DNA of 6,357 nucleotides from JACOXT01 sp964372855 (GCA_964372855.1 CAYJRY010000054.1:1-6357), one strand, 5' to 3'. Shown: positions 1 through 6,033, counted from the stretch's first letter. The notes: generated from the letters alone by a model not told the origin. Numbers and translations are program-made.

Positions 1-654
1 GTCATTTGGATAAACTTTTGAGGGAGCAATACTTGGAGACATTGGAGCTGCTGTGGGTGAATGATTTTGTATAGCTCTTACCATAAAATTAGGCTCTGCG
101 TATTCAATATTCGGGTCTTCTCTGAATTCATCAATTATAGTAAGTAGGTCTTGGGATTCTATGTCTTCTCCTTGGAGCTGGTTTTCTGGGGTTTGTTTTG
201 CTTTAAGAATCTTTTGTGGTTTGTCAAGTTCTACTTTGTACCATCTGAAGATATTCTCATCTGGCTTACTATTTTTAGTTTCTTTAACTATTCTCTCAAA
301 CTTCTTGGCTTTGTGTTTTGAGAGTTTTTCATTAAGTGATTGTATACCTGTGTTATCTTTATTTTCAGAAACAATTCCTTTTACTTGTCTTTTTACCTTA
401 ACAAGTATTTCATTTCCCGAGAATTCTATAGAGTCTGGTGTAGTACCAATTGGTTCTCTTATTGGCGTTAGCTCTTTTTGTGCTTGAGATTTATATATCT
501 GATAGTTAAGAACTATGAAAGGGGTTGAGATTACTATAAGAACATATGTCACAAATGCTATTTTTAAAACCCTATCTAACTGCCTATACTGCCCATATAA
601 AGACTTAAGGACATTACCCTTGTGATGGTGGTGGGCAGAGATAATCTCAGGCAT
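1..654 (-). CDS. Subtilisin-like (S8) serine protease precursor, N-terminal part only
   Basis: This minus-strand reading frame opens with ATG at 654 and stays open for 218 codons to the window edge, so the C-terminal part is missing. The first ~31 residues are basic and contain four consecutive histidines (8-11). Residues 32-49 are strongly hydrophobic and form a signal anchor or a long signal peptide, with S-Q-A at 56-58 a possible cleavage site. Residues ~76-193 resemble the propeptide of fervidolysin/subtilisin-type proteases: an 'EILVKVK' strand near the start and 'IEYAEPNF' (183-190) at the end. The fragment ends in P-N-D (216-218), the usual junction into the mature S8 domain. The Asp/His/Ser triad lies outside the window, so activity cannot be judged. 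ATG at 654 is the only sensible start, because an in-frame stop lies upstream at 690-688. It is transcribed away from the sugar-metabolism genes. The propeptide assignment is from motif recognition. Confidence 0.8.
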   Translation of the reverse strand, partial: MPEIISAHHHHKGNVLKSLYGQYRQLDRVLKIAFVTYVLIVISTPFIVLNYQIYKSQAQKELTPIREPIGTTPDSIEFSGNEILVKVKRQVKGIVSENKDNTGIQSLNEKLSKHKAKKFERIVKETKNSKPDENIFRWYKVELDKPQKILKAKQTPENQLQGEDIESQDLLTIIDEFREDPNIEYAEPNFMVRAIQNHSPTAAPMSPSIAPSKVYPND

Positions 655-691
655 TAGGATTATTATGGGAGGAAGCCAAGGGAAAAGTCAA
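655..691 (-). promoter_or_regulatory. Sigma70-like promoter of the S8 protease gene
   Basis: On the minus strand, TTGACT (691-686) and CATAAT (667-662) are separated by 18 bases. Each matches the sigma70 consensus at 5 of 6 positions. Only 7 bases lie between the -10 box and the ATG at 654, so transcription should begin at or next to the start codon and give a leaderless mRNA. There is no room for a Shine-Dalgarno site. Confidence 0.6.
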
Positions 692-715
692 GGTAAATAC
701 TCTATTTACGAATCA

Positions 716-744
716 TTGCAAAAGAAAATAGATTCCTGTAGTAT
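716..744 (+). promoter_or_regulatory. Probable promoter of the PfkB kinase gene
   Basis: TTGCAA (716-721) and TAGTAT (739-744) are 17 bases apart, with 6 bases before the ATG at 751. An overlapping TATACT (742-747) is a better -10 box, but its spacer would be 20 bases and it would place the transcription start inside the gene. No Shine-Dalgarno sequence is present. The promoter is divergent from that of the protease gene, and the two share a 96-base intergenic region. Confidence 0.45.
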
Positions 745-750
745 ACTAAC

Positions 751-1701
751 ATGCCTCATAATTTTGATGTTGTCTGTGTGGGTAGCGCAAAAATAGATAT
801 CTTCTTAACTCTTCATGAAGCAAATAAGCACTTAAGATTAATTCCGAAAACAAATGAATTATGTTTAAAGTTTGGAGAAAAAATAACTGTTGATAAAGGA
901 GAAGTTTTACTGGGTGGAAATGCATCCAACCTAGCAGTAGGACTAAGTCGTTTAGGATTAAAAACTACTATTGTGGCAGAAATAGGATCTGATGAGTTCG
1001 CTCATAAAATTATCTCAACTCTTTCAAATGAAAATGTAGATATTTATCGCATTCAAAAAGCAAAAGAACAACAGTCTTCATTTTCAGTGATATTAAATTT
1101 CAAAGGCGAAAGGACTATTTTTTCAGAACATGTTAAAAGAGATCATAACTTTGATTTTGACAACCTAACTACAAATTGGGTTTATCTAACATCTCTTGGT
1201 AAAGATTGGCATCAAGCCTATGATAAAACTTTTGATTTTGTAAAAACTTCACGCTCCAAGCTTGCATTTAATCCAGGTACAATCCAAATAAATGAAGGAT
1301 ACAAAAGCATTGAGAATATTTTATCTTTAACAGATATTTTATTTTTAAATAAAGAAGAAGCTGAAAAAATATTAAGTATAAAGTATAAAGTATTAAGTAT
1401 CGAGGAAATTCTGAAAGGTTTGCAAAAGCTAGGACCTAAAATTGTTGTAATAACAGATGGGAAAAATGGATCTTATACGCTTGATGAAAGAGGAAATTTC
1501 TACCAACAAGGTATTACTCCCTCAAAAGTTGTGGAAAAAACAGGTGCAGGCGATGCTTACTCAGCGGGTTTTTTAGGTGCAATCTTAAACAGCAAATCTA
1601 TTCAGGAAGCAATGGCATGGGGAGCAAGAAATGCAGCGAGTGTAATTTCAAAAATCGGAGCGCAAGCGGGATTACTTAGGAAAGAAGAAATAGGCTATTA
1701 A
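751..1701 (+). CDS. PfkB-family (ribokinase-like) carbohydrate kinase
   Basis: ATP-dependent cytoplasmic kinase that phosphorylates a sugar, sugar acid or nucleoside; the exact substrate cannot be read from sequence. At 316 residues it has the usual family length. The N-terminal strand 'DVVCVGSAKIDI' (6-17) is followed by the substrate-side motif GGNASN (55-60) and the C-terminal PfkB signature T-G-A-G-D-A (264-269), with Asp268 the expected catalytic base. The 22-base gap to the downstream DUF2090 gene suggests co-transcription. Because many IolC (5-dehydro-2-deoxygluconokinase) proteins are a PfkB domain fused to DUF2090, an IolC-like role on a ketogluconate or deoxy sugar acid is a reasonable inference, but ribokinase or fructokinase activity is also possible. 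An oddity is that residues ~208-217 are encoded by four tandem heptamers, which look like a 7-residue in-frame insertion. The start is supported by the promoter just upstream. Confidence 0.9.
   Translation: MPHNFDVVCVGSAKIDIFLTLHEANKHLRLIPKTNELCLKFGEKITVDKGEVLLGGNASNLAVGLSRLGLKTTIVAEIGSDEFAHKIISTLSNENVDIYRIQKAKEQQSSFSVILNFKGERTIFSEHVKRDHNFDFDNLTTNWVYLTSLGKDWHQAYDKTFDFVKTSRSKLAFNPGTIQINEGYKSIENILSLTDILFLNKEEAEKILSIKYKVLSIEEILKGLQKLGPKIVVITDGKNGSYTLDERGNFYQQGITPSKVVEKTGAGDAYSAGFLGAILNSKSIQEAMAWGARNAASVISKIGAQAGLLRKEEIGY
1374..1401 (+). repeat. Four tandem heptamers AAGTATN inside the PfkB kinase gene
   Basis: The units are AAGTATA (1374-1380), AAGTATA (1381-1387), AAGTATT (1388-1394) and AAGTATC (1395-1401), with no spacer. 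They encode a stretch containing two copies of 'LSI' between the 'NKEEAE' helix and the next helix. Three extra units equal 21 bases, so the array can be gained or lost without shifting frame. Confidence 0.85.
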
Positions 1702-1723
1702 TAATTTTTCAATTTAATATTTT

Positions 1724-2557
1724 ATGGAGCATTTTGGCTACACCAAGCGTTTATTTATCCTTCCTTTTGACCATCGTGCATCATTTGCAAAAATGTTTGG
1801 ATTTGTAAATTTATCAAAAGAAGAAAAAGACTATATTGTATCGGCAAAACAAATAATTTATGAGGCTTTTCAAAAATCTATTTCGTATGGAATTTCTAAA
1901 AATGAGTCAGCTGTCTTGGTAGATGAGGAATATGGAGATGCTATTCTTAAAGACGCCCTCAATAAAGGATTTACTACGATATTGACAACTGAAAAAAGTG
2001 GTAATCCTACTTTTGATTTTGAATATGGAGAAGATTTTAGTAAACATATTGAAAAATATAATCCAACTTTTGCAAAGGCCCTCATTAGATTTCAACCAAA
2101 TGCAGATTGGAGTAAATTAAAAAAGCTTTCAGATTATTGCCATGCTCATGGATATAAATTTTTACTGGAAGTGTTAAGTGGATTAAGTATTGTAGATGGA
2201 CAAAGTTTGATTAATATAATTGAGAACCTTCGGCAATCTGAAATAGAACCAGATGTATGGAAATTAGAAGGCATGGAAAATAAAAATGATTATGAGGCTG
2301 TCGTTAAAAAAATCAAAAACGGTGGAAGAACAAATGTCGGACTTGTAATTTTGGGGAGGGGAGAAAATGAAGAAAAAGTAGAACATTGGATAAATACCGG
2401 AAGAAATGTAAAAGGTGTAATTGGTTTTGCAGTCGGGCGAACAGTCTTTTCGAAGCCACTTATCAAATATAGAAATGGAGCAGTAACAAAAGATATGGCA
2501 GTACAAGAAATAAGTAATAATTTTCTACACTTCTATAATATTTTTAACACTAAATAA
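1724..2557 (+). CDS. DUF2090 / IolC C-terminal-domain-like protein, putative TIM-barrel aldolase
   Basis: At 277 residues this matches a stand-alone DUF2090 domain, the module fused behind the PfkB kinase in many IolC proteins and related to class I (LacD-type) aldolases. Visible landmarks are L-P-F-D-H-R (13-18) on the first strand, the acidic 'VDEEYG' strand, 'KALIRFQP', W-K-L-E (179-182) and GFAVGRT (234-240), a phosphate-binding-like C-terminal loop followed by the usual helical tail. Lys180 in W-K-L-E is the best candidate for a Schiff-base lysine; this is inference from the aldolase fold, not proven for the family. With the kinase 22 bases upstream, a role in cleaving the kinase's phosphorylated product is plausible. 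No Shine-Dalgarno sequence precedes the ATG. A weak TTTAAT at 1713-1718 could act as a -10 box, but no -35 match was found, so co-transcription with the kinase is more likely. Confidence 0.8.
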   Translation: MEHFGYTKRLFILPFDHRASFAKMFGFVNLSKEEKDYIVSAKQIIYEAFQKSISYGISKNESAVLVDEEYGDAILKDALNKGFTTILTTEKSGNPTFDFEYGEDFSKHIEKYNPTFAKALIRFQPNADWSKLKKLSDYCHAHGYKFLLEVLSGLSIVDGQSLINIIENLRQSEIEPDVWKLEGMENKNDYEAVVKKIKNGGRTNVGLVILGRGENEEKVEHWINTGRNVKGVIGFAVGRTVFSKPLIKYRNGAVTKDMAVQEISNNFLHFYNIFNTK

Positions 2558-2571
2558 TCTACTATAAGTTA

Positions 2572-2600
2572 TTGACAAAACCATAAGCTTTGCCTAAAGT
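2572..2600 (+). promoter_or_regulatory. Strong sigma70-like promoter of the cysteine-rich secreted protein
   Basis: A perfect TTGACA (2572-2577) and TAAAGT (2595-2600) are separated by the optimal 17 bases. Nine bases follow before the ATG at 2610, so the transcript is predicted to start within about 3 bases of the start codon. No Shine-Dalgarno sequence is visible. This is the best promoter in the window and implies that the gene is expressed independently of the kinase and DUF2090 genes. Confidence 0.7.
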
Positions 2601-2609
2601 AAATTTGTT

Positions 2610-3065
2610 ATGCTAAAAAGAGGAATTATTCTAATAATTTTATCTTTGGTACTCACAGGACTAACGCTAAATTCAGTTTTGGCCCAACGTCCTGATGACC
2701 CTTCAGCAAAAAATCCATTAAGAGCTGCTCATGAAATAGATTCTCGTCTCGTTAATGTTGAAAAAGCTTGTATTGCTGATGAAGTAACTGTCAAAGAGGC
2801 CAAATCTGATGCCAATAGTCAAGAAAGTTGTGAAAAAGCTAAAGAAGCATGCCGTGCTAAATTAGCAAAAGAGGTCGCCAAAAAAGCTGATACTGAATGC
2901 AAACTATATACAAAAGTCGCAAACGAAAACGAAACATGTAGAGCCCATAGAGGAAATTTCAATCCAACAGAAAATGTCAAATACAGCAAATGCATAGAGT
3001 CTCGAGAGGGAACGCATATTGTAGAATGCGAAATTGAAAAACCAGTTAAATACAACTGCAATTAA
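2610..3065 (+). CDS. Small secreted cysteine-rich protein of unknown function
   Basis: I do not recognise a family. The 151-residue product has a clear Sec signal peptide: MLKRG n-region, hydrophobic core 6-20, and V-L-A (23-25) with probable cleavage before Gln26. The mature part (~126 residues) is highly charged. Its middle (~48-105) is rich in Ala, Lys and Glu and is predicted helical, with cysteines at 54, 74, 81 and 97. The C-terminal part (~106-151) carries cysteines at 110, 128, 140 and 150 and ends C-N. Eight cysteines in an exported protein suggest up to four disulfides; no C-x-x-C redox motif or metal site is evident. There is no lipobox and no second membrane segment, so it is probably released or wall-associated. 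It has its own strong promoter. The start is fixed by that promoter and the signal peptide. Confidence 0.8.
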   Translation: MLKRGIILIILSLVLTGLTLNSVLAQRPDDPSAKNPLRAAHEIDSRLVNVEKACIADEVTVKEAKSDANSQESCEKAKEACRAKLAKEVAKKADTECKLYTKVANENETCRAHRGNFNPTENVKYSKCIESREGTHIVECEIEKPVKYNCN

Positions 3066-3094
3066 TACTTATTAACCTCTCAAAATTAGACTCC

Positions 3095-3123
3095 TTCATA
3101 ATTTATTTCTATTTTGATAGAAT
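3095..3123 (+). promoter_or_regulatory. Probable promoter of the small ORF, rpiB and glycerate kinase operon
   Basis: TTCATA (3095-3100) and TAGAAT (3118-3123) are 17 bases apart, followed by 9 bases to the ATG at 3133. The -35 box is weak (4 of 6) and the -10 box good (5 of 6). The region is very AT-rich, so chance matches are possible, but the spacing repeats that of the other promoters here. No Shine-Dalgarno site lies before the ATG. Confidence 0.45.
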
Positions 3124-3132
3124 ATATATTTG

Positions 3133-3381
3133 ATGACAGAAAGAGTCACCCAAAGGTTTACGTTAGATCCTGAAGGAGGAGAAAAGTTTGTATTGCATGG
3201 AAACAACGTAGTTGCTTCGGGAAACGATCTTTCCTATCCTGAATCTCTTTCCCATCCTAAACCTTTGAAAGAACAAAAACATCAAATACCAGCAGCACAA
3301 AGTTTTGAATTATTAAAAGTACCAGAAGGCCACGATGTGAGTCCTGTCATGGGGGTTATCAGGAAGAGAGAAGCTATCTAA
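3133..3381 (+). CDS. Hypothetical small soluble protein (82 residues)
   Basis: I do not recognise this protein. The product has no cysteine, no signal peptide and no membrane segment. It begins with a polar N-terminus, has a glycine-containing strand-like part ('GGEKFVLHGNNVVASG', ~14-29), then a proline-, histidine- and lysine-rich central stretch (~35-55), and ends in basic residues. The middle is probably disordered. A TTG three bases earlier (3130) is in frame, but the ATG at 3133 is preferred because it fits the promoter spacing. Only 3 bases separate its stop from the rpiB start, so the two are almost certainly co-transcribed and perhaps translationally coupled. This position makes it a candidate accessory protein to RpiB or glycerate kinase, but that is only a guess. 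Coding status is supported by tight packing, not by homology. Confidence 0.65.
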   Translation: MTERVTQRFTLDPEGGEKFVLHGNNVVASGNDLSYPESLSHPKPLKEQKHQIPAAQSFELLKVPEGHDVSPVMGVIRKREAI

Positions 3382-3384
3382 ATT

Positions 3385-3831
3385 ATGAAGGTTTATTTGG
3401 GAACAGATCACGCGGGATTTGAATTAAAAGAAAAAATAAAATCTTTTTTGCAAGAAAATGATTACGAAGTTGAAGATTGCGGAGCTCTTACATATGATAA
3501 AAACGATGATTATCCTGATTTTATTGCCAAAGCTGCAATTGGAGTCTCTGAAAATCCAGGATCGTTTGGCATTGTGTTTGGAAAATCAGGAGCTGGAGAA
3601 TGCATTGTTGCAAATAAAATAAAAGGTATTCGCGCAGTACTTGGATTTACCAAGGAAAATGTCAAATTAGCTCGAGAGCATAATGACGCAAATGTTTTGT
3701 CTTTAGGATCTTTATTTGTTAACGATGATTTAGCAAGAGAGTTAGTAAAGATCTTTTTAGAATCCCCATTTTCAAATGAAGAACGCCATATCAGAAGAAT
3801 CAATAAGATCAAGGAACTTGAAAGTAAATGA
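3385..3831 (+). CDS. rpiB: Ribose-5-phosphate isomerase B (RpiB/LacAB family), Glu-type active site
   Basis: Interconverts ribose 5-phosphate and ribulose 5-phosphate in the cytoplasm, a step of the non-oxidative pentose phosphate pathway. The length (148 residues) is normal. Motifs are G-T-D-H-A-G (6-11), D-Y-P-D (42-45), the phosphate and active-site loop at 66-78 (GKSGAGECIVANK), G-I-R-A-V (81-85) and H-N-D-A-N-V-L (99-105). The catalytic cysteine of the E. coli enzyme (in its 'CGTG' motif) is Gly66 here, while Glu72 sits where the Mycobacterium tuberculosis enzyme has its alternative catalytic glutamate, so this is the Glu-type subfamily. Asp8 and His9 are retained. A purine run (3361-3373) about 11 bases before the ATG may serve as a weak ribosome-binding site. 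The gene follows the small ORF by 3 bases and overlaps the glycerate kinase gene by 4. A LacA/B-type sugar-phosphate isomerase is a less likely alternative. Confidence 0.93.
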   Translation: MKVYLGTDHAGFELKEKIKSFLQENDYEVEDCGALTYDKNDDYPDFIAKAAIGVSENPGSFGIVFGKSGAGECIVANKIKGIRAVLGFTKENVKLAREHNDANVLSLGSLFVNDDLARELVKIFLESPFSNEERHIRRINKIKELESK

Positions 3832-5099
3832 GATTAATTAAAAATTTTGATGCATTAAATAAAACTCCGCAGAGAAAAATTTGCTTGGAATTAATAGAAA
3901 CTGCTTTATCCTCGATTCAACCATATAAAGTAATCCAAAAAAAGTTTTCTTTTTCAAACAATATATTGTCAATACAAAATATTTCAGTTAATCTCAACGA
4001 ATATCAAAGAGTATTTCTTATCGGTTTTGGCAAAGGATCGGCAAAACTTTCTTATTATATCGAGAAATTATTGGGCGACAAATTAACAATTGGATATGAT
4101 ATTGACCTAATTCCTGAACATTTTACAAAAGTTAATCAAACAATTGGCACTCATCCTTTGCCTTCAAAGGCAAACTTTGCGTTCACTCAAAATACAATTC
4201 AACAATTCAACAATTTAACAATGAAAGATTTGGTCATTGTTGTAATCGCGGGAGGCGGTTCTGCTTTATTTGTTGCTCCTTACAAAATTACTTTAGAAAA
4301 ATTAATAGAAACAAATAAACTTCTTTTAAAATCCGGTGCAAATATAACAGAGATGAATATTGTTAGAAAACATTTGGACTTGGTAAAAGGAGGAGGATTG
4401 GCAAAAATTTTATATCCTGCCAGAGTAATCTCAATAATTGCCTCAGACGTCCCGGGAAATGATTTATCAACTATTGCATCCGGCCCAACAGTAAAAGATT
4501 CAACTACTAAGGAACAAGCTTTAGAAACTCTTAAAAAATACAACCTCCTAGAGCAATTCTCAGAAGATGAATTTCTAGAAACTCCAAAAGAAGATAAATA
4601 TTTTCAAAATGTTTCAAATATTATGCTTTTGAGTAACCAAACTGCACTTGATGCAATGAAGAAAACAGGAGAAGATTTAGGGTTAAATGTAGTAATTGAA
4701 TCAGACAAAATCCAAGGCGATTCGGGACAAATTGGAAAATTACTCATAGACAAAACTCAACCAAATCAAATACTTCTTGCAGGAGGAGAAACAACAGTAA
4801 AAGTAACTCAAAAAGGAGAAGGGGGAAGAAACCAGCATTTGATTTTAAGTTGTTTACCATTTGTTGGACAGGATACAACCATAGTTTCTTTTGATTCTGA
4901 TGGTTGGGACAATTCTAGTTTCGCTGGAGCAATTGGAGATTACAAGACTCTTGAAAAAGCAGAAAAACTCAGTATTAATCCCGAAGAATACTTAAACTCC
5001 AACAATAGTCTTTCTTTTTTCCAAAAAACTGGAGATGGCATAATCACTAACCGCCTCCCTTCCAATGTTTCGGATTTGATGATTGTTTTGAAAATATAG
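3828..5099 (+). CDS. Glycerate 2-kinase (GckA/TtuD type, DUF4147 + MOFRL domains)
   Basis: Phosphorylates D-glycerate to 2-phosphoglycerate with ATP, feeding lower glycolysis. At 423 residues it has nearly the usual family length. The N-terminal domain shows G-F-G-K-G-S (66-71; Lys69 is the probable catalytic lysine), GTHPLP (107-112), AGGGSALF (141-148; usually SGGGSAL), EMN..RKHL..KGGGLA (175-192), SDVPGNDLS (206-214) and SGPT (218-221). The C-terminal MOFRL part has GGETTV (319-324), GEGGRNQ (330-336; Arg334 is a probable active-site residue), SDGWDNSSFAGA (357 onward; the family more often has SDGTDG) and a C-terminal 'SNVSDLMIVL'. The ATG lies in an ATGA overlap with the rpiB stop, implying translational coupling, and AAGGA (3811-3815) is an SD-like site 12 bases upstream. 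An octamer repeat lies inside the gene near residues 123-132. The related hydroxypyruvate reductase (TtuD) annotation often applied to this family is historical. Confidence 0.93.
   Translation: MRLIKNFDALNKTPQRKICLELIETALSSIQPYKVIQKKFSFSNNILSIQNISVNLNEYQRVFLIGFGKGSAKLSYYIEKLLGDKLTIGYDIDLIPEHFTKVNQTIGTHPLPSKANFAFTQNTIQQFNNLTMKDLVIVVIAGGGSALFVAPYKITLEKLIETNKLLLKSGANITEMNIVRKHLDLVKGGGLAKILYPARVISIIASDVPGNDLSTIASGPTVKDSTTKEQALETLKKYNLLEQFSEDEFLETPKEDKYFQNVSNIMLLSNQTALDAMKKTGEDLGLNVVIESDKIQGDSGQIGKLLIDKTQPNQILLAGGETTVKVTQKGEGGRNQHLILSCLPFVGQDTTIVSFDSDGWDNSSFAGAIGDYKTLEKAEKLSINPEEYLNSNNSLSFFQKTGDGIITNRLPSNVSDLMIVLKI
4195..4218 (+). repeat. Three tandem octamers CAATTCAA/CAATTTAA inside the glycerate kinase gene
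   Basis: CAATTCAA occurs at 4195-4202 and 4203-4210, followed by CAATTTAA at 4211-4218, and the next bases (CAAT) begin a partial fourth unit. Together they encode most of the 'TIQQFNNLT' helix. Twenty-four bases equal eight codons, so three units preserve the frame but a single unit change would not. The segment seems to be of normal length for the family, so unlike the heptamers in the kinase gene there is no sign of an inserted loop. Confidence 0.75.
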
Positions 5100-5103
5100 A
5101 TTA

Positions 5104-5133
5104 TTGAAATAGTATTCTCAACAGTGTTACTAT
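5104..5133 (+). promoter_or_regulatory. Probable promoter of the transketolase genes
   Basis: TTGAAA (5104-5109) and TACTAT (5128-5133) are separated by 18 bases. Six bases remain before the ATG at 5140, predicting a transcript that starts at the start codon. No Shine-Dalgarno sequence lies in the 40-base gap after the glycerate kinase gene, and no intrinsic terminator is visible there, so read-through from upstream is also possible. Confidence 0.5.
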
Positions 5134-5139
5134 TAATTT

Positions 5140-6033
5140 ATGATTGAGGAATTGCATGATGATAAATTAAAAAATCTTGAGGAAAAAGCAGTTAAAATTC
5201 GCGAGCTTATTATTGAAACTTTAGTTACTGCAGGATCTGGACACTCAGCAGGACCACTGGGAATGGCAGATATTTTTACAGCTTTTTATTTCCACATCTT
5301 AAAACATGACCCAAAAAATCCAGATTGGCCAGATCGCGATAGATTGGTTTTGTCCAATGGACACATATGTCCTGTCAGATATGTCGCAATGGCATTATCT
5401 GGATATTTTCCGCTTGAAGAATTAAGAACTTTAAGAAAACTAAACTCTCGTTTGCAAGGCCATCCCCACAGAACCGCTCTTCCCGGTGTTGAAACAACAT
5501 CTGGTCCTTTGGGAGAAGGAATTTCCCAATCAATTGGTATGGCCTTAGCAGCAAAACTTGATAATAAAAAATACCACATCTATTGCGTTGCATCAGATGG
5601 TGAGCAACAAGAAGGCAATACTTGGGAGGCTCTTATGTTTGCAGCAAAATATAAAATCAACAATCTAACTTTAATAATTGACAGAAACAACATCCAAATT
5701 GATGGATTTACAGAAGATGTTATGCCGCTTGAGAGTCTTAAAACAAAATACGAGGCATTTAACTGGGAGGTTTTAGAGGTTGATGGAAATAATATTCGCG
5801 CGTTTATTGACACAGTTGGAATAGCAAGAGCTGTTTTTGAGAAGCCAACTGTAATAATTGCTCATACTATCCCAGGACGTGGAGTAGACTTCATGGAAAA
5901 TCGGTTTGAATGGCATGGCATGCCGCCTGATATCCAGGATGTAAAAGGTGCGCCAAAAAAAGGAGAGCAGGCAAAAAAAGCACTAGATGAGTTAAGAACG
6001 CTAGAGGGAAAAATTACTAGCGAACACGAATAA
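5140..6033 (+). CDS. Transketolase, N-terminal (thiamine diphosphate-binding) subunit
   Basis: One half of a split transketolase, which moves two-carbon ketol units between sugar phosphates in the non-oxidative pentose phosphate pathway; it must pair with the C-terminal subunit encoded next. The length (297 residues) is slightly above the ~270-280 usual for this subunit. Motifs are S-G-H-S-A-G-P-L-G (33-41), D-R-L-V-L-S-N-G-H (67-75; more often SKGH), LQGHPHR (105-111), TTSGPLGEG (119-127) and the ThDP/Mg site SDGEQQEGNTWEA (152-164), with the paired residues N183/N184 in 'IIDRNN'. Ser152 replaces the first glycine of the common GDGE motif; the metal-binding Asp153 is kept. 'WHGMPP' near the C-terminus is typical. 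Dihydroxyacetone synthase or a DXS-like enzyme is unlikely given the close fit. The start codon is supported by the promoter 6 bases away. Confidence 0.95.
   Translation: MIEELHDDKLKNLEEKAVKIRELIIETLVTAGSGHSAGPLGMADIFTAFYFHILKHDPKNPDWPDRDRLVLSNGHICPVRYVAMALSGYFPLEELRTLRKLNSRLQGHPHRTALPGVETTSGPLGEGISQSIGMALAAKLDNKKYHIYCVASDGEQQEGNTWEALMFAAKYKINNLTLIIDRNNIQIDGFTEDVMPLESLKTKYEAFNWEVLEVDGNNIRAFIDTVGIARAVFEKPTVIIAHTIPGRGVDFMENRFEWHGMPPDIQDVKGAPKKGEQAKKALDELRTLEGKITSEHE

Noticed and set aside
161..487. Plus-strand ORF of 108 codons with a hydrophobic translation
   Set aside because: It lies wholly opposite the minus-strand protease gene, whose 218-codon frame is fully open and carries recognisable propeptide motifs. 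The plus-strand frame has no promoter or ribosome site and shows no family resemblance.
742..747. TATACT as the -10 box for the PfkB kinase gene
   Set aside because: It would put the transcription start 3 or more bases inside the gene and needs a 20-base spacer to TTGCAA; the overlapping TAGTAT fits better, although TATACT cannot be fully excluded.
2558..2609. Possible terminator between the DUF2090 gene and the secreted-protein gene
   Set aside because: No stable GC-rich stem with a T-tract could be found by eye; the gap is filled mainly by the promoter.
3130..3135. TTG at 3130 as the start of the small ORF before rpiB
   Set aside because: The ATG three bases later is in frame and fits the promoter-to-start distance seen at the other genes; TTG would only add one methionine.
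3510..3812. Minus-strand ORF of 100 codons opposite rpiB
   Set aside because: It is fully antisense to a gene with clear RpiB motifs and has no independent support.
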